A stretch of 63,986 nucleotides of DNA, from assembly GCA_014904985.1 (NCBI GenBank), contig MU129042.1, positions 96,362 through 160,347 of the forward strand, written 5' to 3'. The DNA comes from Hydnum rufescens UP504 (taxonomy: Eukaryota > Basidiomycota > Agaricomycetes > Cantharellales > Hydnaceae). Below, piece after piece: positions 1 through 9,456 of this stretch. Below the pieces are notes generated by a model. That model was not told where the DNA came from. It saw only the letters and a program-made list of their open reading frames with translations, and made no database searches. The translations under genes were made by a program, and so were the position numbers. Position 1 is the stretch's first letter. Each line of letters starts with the position of its first letter.

Positions 1-29
1 CCTAATAGGTCCCAATTTGACTGACCAGC
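1..29. mobile_element. right terminus of an array-family element running off the left edge
   Basis: The window opens with CCTAATAGGTCCC and then GACTGACCAGCC. The same order (CCTAAT.AGGTCCC, then GACTGACC) closes the array elements at 3001 and near 63800, so this looks like the last bases of another copy lying to the left. It is inserted in the LTR that follows. Confidence 0.5.
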
Positions 30-413
30 CTGGACTTGTAACAAAATCCTGAGGACCAAAGCTGAGGTCTCTGGACTTCGCTCCTGGACTACTTATACAT
101 GATCCCCTATACTACCAGGGAGTGATCACTAAACTAGAGATGGTTACGAGGGGGACAGGAACGGAACGGGAAAGTGGGCAGAGGTTGGAACAGGAACACC
201 AGGGAGTTGAACCGGAAGCAATGGGAAATGAAAGGGAAATGAAATCAAGATAGGATCAAACTGGAACCAAGCTGGAACCAAACCAGAACCAAACTGGAAC
301 CCAAACTGGACTTAGGTGGAGTGGACAAGTGGGACCAGACTGGAGTGGGTGGACAGGGACTGGAGTAGACTGGAGTTAGCTGGAGTTGACCAGAAAGAGG
401 GGTGAACCCTGAC
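30..413 (-). mobile_element. truncated LTR, same family as the two solo LTRs at 53462 and 54756
   Basis: Read on the minus strand this begins TGTCAGGG at 413. It then follows the two complete LTRs at 53462-54123 and 54756-55337 through the TCCAGTC-rich block, the TTTCATTTCCC stretch, the TGTATAAGTAG TATA-like box and the CAGAGACC segment. It stops at about 30, where the array element terminus takes over, so the 3' third is missing. No target duplication can be scored because one end is lost. Confidence 0.75.
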
Positions 414-539
414 ATCACCACCTAATGCACCCTCAAAATAGTACCTCTTAGGTGGTTTGAGTTTGCATCTGCAAACCACCTAAGAGGTTTTCTGAGTATA
501 GGCATGTCTAAGACACGCCTAAGGGGTATTTTTGGGGAA

Positions 540-980
540 TTTTTTTCTAAGTTCACTATATAGACATGTCTTAAAATAGCCTGCCACAGGCGCCACCTGG
601 GAGGGTTTGTTCACTGGCTGGAGAGTGTTACAGGTCTAATTTTAGCATGTCTAATAAGATATTTCTGGAGCCTTAGAGGTGTCTATCATCCTTACTGCAT
701 GTCTACTGTGTCTAAATCACATTTTGAGCCCAAGACTCTGGTGCAGTACTAATAGGTGTCTAATGTTGTCTAGATCCAATAATAATCCAATAATAATGGT
801 GCTATTGTGGATGTATGTCTACTAGTGTTAAATTAGAACAAAGGCATCTGCTCAGGGGAGATCATTAGACATGTCTAGAGATGTCTAGAGATGTCATAGT
901 CATGTCTAGACATGTCTAGTCATGTCTATAGTCATGTCTAGACCATCTAGTCATGTCTATAGTCATGACTACTATACAAT
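540..980. repeat. clustered ATGTCTA / TAGACAT motifs
   Basis: The heptamer ATGTCTA, its complement TAGACAT and close variants recur many times. Density rises toward the right (860-965), where ATGTCTAGACAT and TAGTCATGTCTATAGTC forms are nearly head to tail. It lies directly upstream of the first donor of the array at 981. Subterminal binding sites of a transposase or a promoter-like element are possible; nothing in the sequence decides. Confidence 0.6.
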
Positions 981-2526
981 GTAAGTAATCTTGTGCACCC
1001 CCAACGGCGCAAAAAGAGCAGCAAATGCTGCTCTTTTTGCGCTGGTTTTAATTTTTTAACTGATAATGTTTTATTCTAGGTATCACCACAAATGAAGACC
1101 CATGGAGCAAGCCCCCCCCGAGATCAAACTCCCGCAAAACAAGACCCATGAGCGACAATGTGCCAAATGAAGCCATGAACCACACACCTGCAGTAGTGGG
1201 TGTGTGGTTCTATACAAGATAAGTAATTAGTGCACCCCCCCCCCCCTCACCAACGCAAAAAGGGCAGCCCTTGCTGCTCTTTTTGCGTTTGTTTTAATTT
1301 TTAACTAATAAATTCTCTATTATTCTAGGCTATCGCCTGAACCACCTGCCAAACGAACCCCCTCTGCGGGAAATGACAATGCAACACGCCAAGGAACACC
1401 CCCCAGACGAAACCCGGGACCGAGAATGCATGACGTGGGGCCCCAGGGACCCCAGACGAACCACACCCGCTTCGGCGGGTGTGTGATAATTCTAAGGTAA
1501 ATACAACCACGCAAAAGGAGCAGTGTACACTGCTCCTTTTGCATGGCTCTTCTTTTTTTTCTTTTACTAACATATTTACTATTCTAGATGGTCAAGCAAA
1601 ATGACAACCTGCCGAACAAACCTGCCCAACTCCCCCCTGGGAATGATGATGGGACCCGCCAAAACAACACGTGCCAAATGAAACACACCAACGACGACCG
1701 GCCAGACCAAACCCAAGAGAGTACCACACACCTGCCGAAGTGGGTGTGTGGTAATTTTAAGGTGAGTACAACCGCGCAAGAGGAAGCAGTGTACACTGCT
1801 CCTTTTGCGTGGCTTCTCTTGTTTTTTTTTTTTACTAACATATTATTATTATTTTATTTTGTCATCTGGACCTAACACCCACGACCCGCCGAATGAACAT
1901 GAGAGAATGACAACCCACCCGCCAAACGAATCCCACAAACAGCAACGACTCAAAACCCCGACGCAAGCCCTGGACGAACCCCACACCCGCTTCGGCGGGT
2001 GTGTGGTAATTTTAAGGTGAGTACAACCACGCAAGAGGAGCAGCATACGCTGCTCCTTTTGTGTGGCTTTCCTTGTTTTTTTTTTTACTAACGTATTATT
2101 TATTATTTTATTTTGTCATTTGGACCCAACACCCGCGACCCCACCAAACAAACACAGGAGAACGACGACCCACTCGCCAAACGAATCCCGCGAATGGCAA
2201 CAAGTTGAAACCATGACGCAAGCCCCGGACGAACCCCACACCCGCTTGAAGTGGGTGTGGTAATCTTTAAGGTAAGTATATATGTACATGTCCGACTATG
2301 CAAAAGGAGCAGCAGGGGCTGCTCCTTTTGCCTGGTTTTTCTTTTTTTAACTAACTTATTATTTATTATCATAGGTATTCTTCTGAACCCGCATCCCCCA
2401 ACCGAAGCCACGACCCCACCAAGTGAAAACACGCAACCATGGGTGAGGGGGAACCCCAACGGTGAAGCGCGAAATAATGTCCCCTGGTACCACACACCCA
2501 CCCAAGTGGGTGTGTGGTGCTACTAG
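981..2526 (+). repeat. array 1: six tandem exon-like/intron-like hairpin units
   Basis: Intron-like segments: 981-1079 (GTAAGT to TTCTAG), about 1219-1328 (donor decayed to ATAAGT), 1497-1587 (GTAAAT, TTTACTAAC, TTCTAG), from 1762 and from 2017 (good GTGAGT donors and TACTAAC branch sites, decayed acceptors), and 2272-2374 (GTAAGT, TTAACTAAC, CATAG). Each contains a stem-loop of GAGCAGC paired with GCTGCTC. Each exon-like segment ends in a stem-loop built on CACACCCGC and GCGGGTGTG. The complete exon-like segments 1329-1496 and 1588-1761 are 168 and 174 nt, both multiples of three and each open in one frame, but not the same frame. Three extra copies of the exon hairpin, without introns, follow at 2488, 2579 and 2645. 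Confidence 0.75.
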
Positions 2527-2942
2527 ATACTAGATAGTTGTTATTTTAATTTTTTTGTTCTTTGATTCACATGGACAGTACCACACACCCACTAGAGTGG
2601 GTGTGTGGTGCTACTAAGTAGTCTTTTCTTATTTATTTCTACAGAGTACCACACACCAGAGTGGGTGTGTGGTATAATTTTAAATAAATAAATAAATAAA
2701 TAATAAGAATAAAACATGGGACTCCTGAATGAAACCCCGCTGACCTGGGTAGCATAAGTATAATATAGTGATAATAAATAATAATTATAAATGGAAGATA
2801 TTATCCCTGATAAGCCCGTATGGCCTGCTGCAAGTCTGAGATTCTCTAAGTCCCAGTTTCAGCCAATTTTTGGCCATTTCGGCCAATTCTGGGCTAGGAG
2901 GTGAAATCATAAAAATGGCCATTTCAGCCGAAATAGTGATGG

Positions 2943-3001
2943 GACCTACTTAGGTACCATTATCTGCCCCGGAAGTGGTACCTAACTAGGTAGGCTTAGA
3001 T
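2943..3001. repeat. element terminus with self-complementary CCTA..TAGGTACC blocks
   Basis: ACCTACTTAGGTACC and GGTACCTAACTAGGT face each other around TCTGCCCC. The sequence then ends in GACTGACC. Blocks of the same design sit at 59528-59585 and 63745-63805. The boundary with copia coding sequence is at about 3001. Confidence 0.6.
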
Positions 3002-3986
3002 GACTGACCAAGGTGACTCCTGAAATGGATTCTGTGCCAGGTATAAATTGAGTGAACATTTCCTGTCGTGTGGCGATATGGGAAGTGGTTCCTGAATCGA
3101 TTAACCAATCGTTTTTGGAGAATAAGGGGTCAAATGATTTCGTATTGAATGTGATTTCAGGGTCCATTGAGATGCCCTGCTTCGTAGACTTGGGAGTTGA
3201 GCCTTTCGCCTCCTTTTCCTTCTTTTTCTGTTGCAGTCCCTGTCCCTCTTTTCCTCCTCCTTTGGCCCAACATTGTTCCTTTGTATGGCTGACTTTGTGG
3301 CAATTAGAGCATGTAGACCCAGTAGCACATTTGCCCCAATTTGGAATTTGTACCAAATTGGCAACTTCATTTGAATTGGATTTATCGCGATGGTGGCAAT
3401 CTTCATCGATGATTAATGTAATCAATTCTGATGATTTGACTTTCGGTTCACTGGCTTTGGATCCAAAATATGATGATGTAAATGTGTCCCATGACTCGGG
3501 GAGTGAGGTGACCAATAGCATTGCAAAATCATCATCCGCAATTGGGTGTCCCATTATATCGAGATTTTCTTTTGCCCTTCGGAAGGCAGCAATATGGTCG
3601 ATTATAGGGGTATTTTCAGTAGCGACTGTACAGAATAATTTGCACCATGCGGCGAGCGCACTGAGGATCCCTTTAGGTTCCTTTGTTTCCCGTAGTTGTG
3701 TCCACATTTCGGCAGTGGTCTTGGCACCACTTAGGTGCATGAGCTCAGAATCACTGATGGCTAATTGTAGTAAAGACCGGGTCTGTAGGTCCCTGGCATT
3801 CCATTCTTTCTTCAGGGACTCATCGTTGGGACATGGGTATGTGCCGTCAACAAATTTGAATAGGTCTGCCAAAGTTAGTAATGCCGTGACCCTGGTCTTC
3901 CATGGAACCCAATTATTGCCTTTCAATGGATCGATCCGGGTGAAGCCATTTAGGGTGTTCTTATCGATTGTGCCGTGTTCGGACAT
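3002..3986 (-). pseudogene. Ty1/copia gag with start of protease, interrupted
   Basis: Gag polyprotein start of a copia retrotransposon. The ATG at 3986 (MSEHGTIDKN) is followed by a UBN2-type gag core around GNNWVPWKTR and SLPESWDTFTSS. A CCHC zinc knuckle (CSNCHKVSHTKEQC) binds nucleic acid in this family. Near the end DWLIDSGTTSHI matches the aspartic protease active site (DSG) that opens pol. The reading frame then runs into the array element at 3001, so integrase, RT and RNase H are missing. Just upstream of the ATG, on the minus strand, lies TTATCAGCACC, a fit to an initiator-tRNA type primer binding site. About 325 residues remain. Confidence 0.88.
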
Positions 3987-4031
3987 AGGAAATCGGAATG
4001 AGTGTTTATTGAGTGAGTGGTGCTGATAACA

Positions 4032-4260
4032 TGTTAAGAGTGGATGTCTCTTAGCTAGAAACACTTATTATTGTCGAGCGATATGCTCGGTATTTATATA
4101 CAAAATGTAATACTAGAATGTTCATTTAAGTCCGTACTCCACGGTCCGCTGACTATGCCGACTGCGCTGGCTAATTTAGCTGTGTTCCGATGTTTCCGGA
4201 ATGTTTCCGATTTATTTCCTTATCGGGATGTGCTCCATCCAATAAGTGTCAACCTAAGGA
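4032..4260 (-). mobile_element. probable 5' LTR of the copia element
   Basis: On the minus strand this ends TTAACA, immediately before the primer binding site. It contains GTATATAAATACC (4089-4101) as a promoter-like TATA box. The distal edge is not visible: no TG...CA partner or target duplication could be fixed, so the outer coordinate is approximate. The element sits roughly 250-450 bp upstream of the derlin start codon. Confidence 0.5.
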
Positions 4261-4504
4261 GGTTGCCAAAATGGGGGGCCTGAGGTGGTGTTTGTTATGT
4301 TCAGTTTAGCACCTCATCATGCTAAACCTGATGTGGAATGCTCATGGATATTGGAGAATGACGGAAAGTGTGCCCGTGAACTGCAAATCTGTGGCAGAAA
4401 GATTTGGAGGTGTACGGTATCAGCTCGAAATGTGCGGGGTGTGACTGTGACAACTTCGTCACTTCATACGTTGACACATTCGCAATGCCTGTTGGGATTG
4501 AAGC

Positions 4505-5371
4505 ATGGGTGACGGAAATCCACCAATAACACGCACTTGGCTAGGCCTCAGCGTTGCTCTCAGTGTAGCTGTCGTACGTCGATGTCGCTTCTCACCAGCC
4601 TTAATGTGTCACTGAGTGCATGGTTGTGTTCAGCAATGCCAGCTGGTGACCCCATTGCAGTTGTACTTTAGTTATAAATCAGCTTTTGAAAGCTATCAGG
4701 CAAGTCTATTTGTTGTTGGGCGTGGAGGTGCCTCTAATTCGGGATTGTAAAAAATGTAGTTATGGCGTACGGCGACCACATTTCTGTATTTTGGATCCTT
4801 GTCTCTCGATTTCGTATTCCACCTCTTCTTCTTGTGAGTTTATTGTGTCCCGTGGAATCCTTGCGGAATGTAATGACGCATTGATTCCCCTAGTATGCGC
4901 TATTCTCGAATGCTAGAGGAGTCATCCTTCGCAAACAAGCGTGCTGACTACTTCTGGCTTCTCCTCCAATCCTCCATTTTGCTTCTCGTGATATCCCCAC
5001 TCTTCACCCTCCCGTTTCTTTCCGCACCACTTGCGTTCGTGCCGATATACCTTTGGTCTCGTCGACATCCCTCGACGCAGATATCTCTCTTTGGTCTTGT
5101 CACTATTACAGCGCCGTACCTTCCTCTGGCGTTAGTCGCGTTCAGCTGGATCATCAATGGTACGTGGACTGCAGCGGCAGGCGATTTGCTGGGCTGTGCT
5201 GTTGGTCATTTGGGGTGGTTTATTAGAGATGTGTGGACCAGAGAGGCCATAGGAGGAATTGGGATCATTGTTAAGGCACCGGAACCATTGTAAGTCCCCT
5301 CATGTGTGACTCCCCATGTTGTCTAACTAACTCCTTTTATCTATAGACGGCGATTGTTTGGGGATCCTTGA
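4505..5371 (+). CDS. derlin (Der1-like ER membrane rhomboid pseudoprotease), five exons
   Basis: Derlins form part of the ER-associated degradation retrotranslocation channel. Exons 4505-4573, 4634-4699, 4760-4833, 4894-5289 and 5347-5371 join in phase to a 209-residue protein, the usual derlin size. The N-terminus MGDGNPPITRTW carries the family PPITR start. TPLQLYFSY and the WR of LWRTATTFLYFG follow, then DFVFHLFFFMRYSRMLEES, WSRRHP, APYLPLALVAF and LLGCAVGHLGWF with the GxxxG helix motif. It ends LRRLFGDP with no visible SHP box for Cdc48 binding. Introns are 60, 60, 60 and 57 nt; intron 2 (4700-4759) is GC-AG rather than GT-AG. All splice phases agree, and I see no break. The start is the first in-frame ATG and matches the family N-terminus. 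Confidence 0.93.
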
Positions 5372-5467
5372 GATTGTTGTACAATCCATTCATACCAAAA
5401 AAAAACAATGTTTTTACGGGTAGATTTTGAGGATTGGGGGCCCCTGTACTTACCCTCCAGTGGTAGT

Positions 5468-5991
5468 TCATTCAAGCCACACGGGAAATGGCTCCTGAAG
5501 TCCTAATTGATGTTTTGGAGCATCGTCCCACCACGTACGCCCAGCTTCAACAACTAACTGTTGGCCTTTCTCCTTATCGAGTGGGTAGAAGATCTGATCA
5601 TCATCGAAATCCTAATAATCGCCGTGGTCAAAGAAAGTGAATACGGGTCTGTGACGATGAAGGGCACTGTATTCACCTGACTAACTTCGAGAAAGAGTAA
5701 ATCGTTCGGGCCATCGTTCAAGATGCAGTGTGCGACCCCAGACCCGGCGCAAAATCCCGCACAATGTCCCACTTGGAGCGGTACGATTTCCCCATTGAGC
5801 CATAGATGCCCGGATCCACCCACGACGTAGACAAACTTGTGCTCCTTGCTATGTGCGCGTGGTGGCGATGATCGGGAACCTGGGGGTAGGACAATTTGAC
5901 AGACAGAGAAGCGGCTGGATAAGGCAGAGAGAATGGAAAGATGCGCCGTTTCGAGGGCATCGGGTCGCGGTAAACCATTGGGAATGGACAT
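5468..5991 (-). CDS. cupin-domain protein, two exons
   Basis: A small single-cupin protein. Exon 1 (5991-5677) holds the cupin barrel: PPRAHSKEHKFVYVVGGSG in motif 1 and HCAGFCAGSGVAHCILN leading into motif 2. A 65 nt intron (5676-5612, GTGAAT to TTAG) joins in phase to an exon ending QLVVEAGRTWWDDAPKH and a stop at 5468; the unspliced frame ends earlier and lacks this conserved-looking tail. The metal ligands are not standard: the second His of HxH is Lys and the Glu position is Phe, so metal binding is doubtful. It lies just downstream of a second, similar gene in the same orientation, which suggests a tandem duplication. Substrate unknown. More N-terminal sequence upstream of 5991 is possible. 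Confidence 0.75.
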
Positions 5992-6156
5992 GACGAGGGA
6001 GTGGAAGATTGTCGAGGGCCAAAATGTGCTCGGAGGGGGGTTTTCAAATATCGGGGCCTGACCCGGGATGTTCCCCTGCTGACGGGGGTGATTAGGACGA
6101 CCATTGTGTTTCCCTAAGATCTGGATTGGAGGGTCCAGCCATGTGGAGGACTTTCT

Positions 6157-6654
6157 TCACGGTTGGAATTCTGAGTTCGGCCCTCGTGATTGAGGTGATA
6201 TGAATTTCTTGGGACTCACTTCGGGGGACGATAAAGGCATATACACAGTATCCCCTAAGATCGTCTCGCTAATAAGAAGAATCTCAAGGGGCGATTCGCT
6301 GGAGGCCTCGTTTATGAAGGCATGCGCAATCCCGGTCCCCGCCTTGAATCCCACGCAATCGTTTGCGCTCATTTCATAGGAGGCGCCATTGTACCAGCAG
6401 ATTCCACTCCCCGAGATGACGTACGCAAAATAGTTACTATGGGAGTGTGCGATTGGGAAGGATCGGGTTCCAGGAAGGAGAGATAATTGTCGAATGGCGA
6501 AAGGGTCGAGACCAAGAATTGAGCTCAAATCAGCGACATAATTCAAGTCATCGCCATCACCATCGTCACTTCCGGGGACCCGCTCAAGGGCATCGACCGC
6601 TGCAAGTATGCACCAGTTTATTGTCGTCTGAGTTTGCTTGTCCAAGGCACTCAT
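6157..6654 (-). CDS. cupin-domain protein, paralog of the neighbouring gene
   Basis: A 165-residue open frame with an N-terminal helix-rich segment and a cupin core: SFPIAHSHSNYFAYVISGSG, then MSANDCVGFKAGTGIAHAFI. It keeps HxH, but the expected Glu of motif 1 is Phe, as in the downstream paralog. The C-terminal tail after LEILLISETILGDTVYMPL resembles the position where the neighbour has its intron, but here the frame stays open. A tandem pair with 5468-5991; function and substrate unknown. The start ATG at 6654 is the first in frame. Confidence 0.72.
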   Translation of the reverse strand: MSALDKQTQTTINWCILAAVDALERVPGSDDGDGDDLNYVADLSSILGLDPFAIRQLSLLPGTRSFPIAHSHSNYFAYVISGSGICWYNGASYEMSANDCVGFKAGTGIAHAFINEASSESPLEILLISETILGDTVYMPLSSPEVSPKKFISPQSRGPNSEFQP

Positions 6655-6807
6655 TCCGGTGTGACCTGCAGTTGCATCCGACTACACCTGACTTTTCTCC
6701 AGACTCTATTCTCAGTGGTGACCGGGAAATTAGCCCTATAATTTTACTTCTTCTCCCCATCTGAATTTGTGGTTCGAATCCAGTTCTGGGGGTTTTAAAA
6801 GCAACCC

Positions 6808-9392
6808 ATGTCCTTGCCGTTGCAAGGACTTCGACAATCCAAGAGGGCTAGAGTTTTAAATACAATCCACAACCCCACCAGGCCTATTTTTACAAGTCCT
6901 TGCGTGTGTAGGGTTGGTGGTGGACCTCCGTGGCCCTTGTTGCCATTAAATCCGCCGCCACTACCCTCACGCCTCGCTTCTCGCAGAATCGTCGAGCCTG
7001 CATGGAAAAGAGCCCAGAAACCAAAATCCACCGTGCGCCATGGTCCACACATCTCTCCCAAGTTTGCAACTTTTACGCGTGCCGAGGCTCTTGAAGTCGT
7101 CTCCCCGCCTGATATGTCCCCGGCTCATGCCCCTACGGATTCTTCATTGCTACAGAGGCGATTTCCTGGATTTAGACGCCCGCGAGCCGTTGACAGCACC
7201 TTGAAACTTTTACGACCACCCGTCAGCAGGTCATTACGGACGGCGACACATCGAGGGTATCCTCCAATACAAGGGACGCATCGTTTGGGATCGATGCCCT
7301 TCTCTTTGAGTGCCCGAGCATTCGCGCAGCATGAGGATGCTGCTTCAGATTCCTCGTCGAGCTCGCCCGCTAGTATTGGAAGCGATCCCAACCCAGAGAC
7401 GAGAATACAGAGGATAAGGCGTGAGACTCTGGAACACCAATCCTCGGTTCCAAGGAGAATTATATCATCCAAGTATGTGGACGATTTTAAGAAGATGCAA
7501 CCAAAAGGACCCAGGTCGCTGCTCCATTTGAACCCCGAAGGTATGTAGTAGACTTTGTGATTTGGCGCCTTCCGCACCAATGATTGTATTCCTCCGTATG
7601 GAAGACAGCGGGTTCTCAGATACGACGGAAACCCACCGTCTTTCCAAACTCTACCAGCGTCTGAATGACCTTCACTCGTCCGATATGTCTTCTGGATCTC
7701 TCCATTACACTGGAGATGATTTCCATCCCGAACCTCCCAAGAGATTGTCGCCAGTCCCAAGACCGAAACCACGGCCGAAGACGGCTTCTCTCTTTGCTCC
7801 AAAACCTACTCAAGTTAGCGAAGCCTCCCAAAAGACACCTATGAACCCCTTTCGCATATTGGCCGGAGTGGCGAAATCTGCTGTTACGGCGGTGTCAACC
7901 ACATCAAAGACTGTTTTCAAGGCGGCCGGGGAAGCTACCATAAAGCTACGGAGCATGTTTGGATTTAAGCCCATGCGGAGTACGACCGCCCTTCCTCGAG
8001 CGCCAGATCAGGAGTTGCCTCCGTATGATCTCATGCGCCGTGAGTGGGCATGTCGATGTTGGAGGTCTGGACTTGCCTCATACTTCCTTCATTCAGCTTC
8101 CTATCGTTTTGAACAGGCAAAAATGCTCTTGAAAAAGAGTGAGGAGGCCCACGAGGACTTGAGGAAAATCATCATGGGAACGTTTGACCCCTCCCCGACT
8201 AATAGTACAGTTACCAAGTCATCTACAACAAGGCGTCTCGCGAAGCTTTCTCGCCTAGATCCCAGGGTGAAAAAAGTAAAGTCCTCATCTACGCCCGGAG
8301 TACGGCAAAGTTTTAGTACGCCGGCCTGGTCAGTATCTCCACTTCCACTCTCCGGAGCAGGCCCGCCACCCCCTCCGCCCAAACCGAAGACTCCGAAGCC
8401 GGCCTCCCGCCCCAATGTAACCTTGGATCCTTCGATGGTGCTCGCCCCGTAACAACTTCGCAGTCCCTCGACAACGACATCACAGACCCTCAAATTCCAC
8501 CCAAGGATCCCGCCTCATTGTCAAAGGGCGCAAGACGACGGGCGAAGCGAAAGGCTGCTACGATTGCCGCTGCCTTGGCCTCTCAAGACATTCCTGTCGA
8601 ATCTGAGCCTACGCAGCCGAAGGCGCCCAGGACAGCGCTCTTCCAGGAGAAGCTTATGAGGCAGGGTAATCCTGAAATTCGATCAGGTGCCACCTCCGGG
8701 TCCTAGGGTCAAACATCACAGATTACTCAGTTTTTTTTGCAGATCTAAGCACTCCGCAACTAGACTCAGCGGGTAAGCCTGAAATCAGCTCTTCCCTTGA
8801 TGAACCAACGATTCAAGACGTCCCCGAGCCCTCACCAATGAGAAGATCAGCCGGAGGCCTCCCGATACAGTGCCTCATTCAGGGCAAGAAGCACCCCCTT
8901 CGCAACCGGGTGACCCTCCGATTCCGGACGGCACCGAATTCGGCAACCTAGGCCCGCTACCTCAGATCCTTGGAAGAGAAAAGCTCCCATCGGAGCTCCA
9001 GACAACATGAAACTGGAAATTGGCTCACATGACTTCTCAGTCTCGCAAAGCAAAGAGGTGGAACCACCCTCCATGCACCGTATCCGAACCCAAAGAGTCT
9101 GGAGACGCCGAGATATATCTGGATTGGCTGAAAAACTTGCCTTCCGTTCCCAGTCCTGATCTAATCGATTTACCCCCCTTCGAACCCCGCACTCAACCTT
9201 TCAATTCTCAAACGCAACTTGCTACCGTAGACAAGTTACCCTCATCTGGATCTTCAGTGCTGGCACCGGGGCTTGGTATGCTTCATTCCCTAGTGTGGGT
9301 ATCGGATTGTACAATTCTGTTCTGTAGAGTCCAGCACGTCAACCCAAGATGACGCACCCCAAACATCCGACGAAGACCTCAGCCGAACCCGG
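6808..9392 (+). CDS. probable N-terminal half of the Pet127-family gene
   Basis: A low-complexity, basic, Ser/Pro-rich region without a recognised fold. Three in-phase splices support it as coding: 7541-7604 (GTATGT to GAAG), 8417-8463 (GTAACC to GCAG) and 8666-8742 (GTAATC to TTTTGCAG). A further intron fits at 9276-9327. Translation from the ATG at 7111 gives Arg/Ser-rich sequence (SRSLRTATHRGYP) that could be a mitochondrial presequence; 6808 is the first ATG of the same frame. A coiled or helical patch (YRFEQAKMLLKKSEEAHEDL) lies near 8105-8165. A Pro run and acidic PSQPGDPPIPDG-type linkers follow. The frame slips near 8840 and again near 8990-9060 without credible introns, so either indels are present or I have missed small exons. 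It may instead be a separate gene. Confidence 0.5.
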
Positions 9393-9456
9393 GTAAGAAT
9401 AGGGAGCCTCGTCTCTACCTCTGACTCACCTCATGCTCGACGTGTTTATCCCCTAG

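Larger units (their letters stand above)
414..3001 (+). mobile_element. hairpin/intron array element, copy 1
   Basis: From left to right this holds a snap-back sequence (ACCTCTTAGG ... CCTAAGAGGT, 433-480), a field of ATGTCTA motifs, a plus-strand hairpin/intron array (981-2526), AT-rich microsatellite (AAAT and TAAT runs, 2676-2790), the phrase GGGATAATGTCTTCC-like / GGCCTGCTGCAAG (minus sense) shared with 29160 and 30300, and a second snap-back terminus (2943-3001). The right end is inserted in a copia gag gene. It carries no recognisable transposase, so I infer a non-autonomous element. The exact left boundary is uncertain. Confidence 0.6.

Noticed and set aside
981..2526. Integron cassette array (imperfect palindromes resembling attC sites)
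   Set aside because: No integrase-core sites, the palindromes are inside intron-like segments, and neighbouring genes are fungal and intron-containing.
3052..4026. A 324-codon plus-strand frame
   Set aside because: Antisense of the copia gag, which has clear zinc-knuckle and protease motifs on the other strand.
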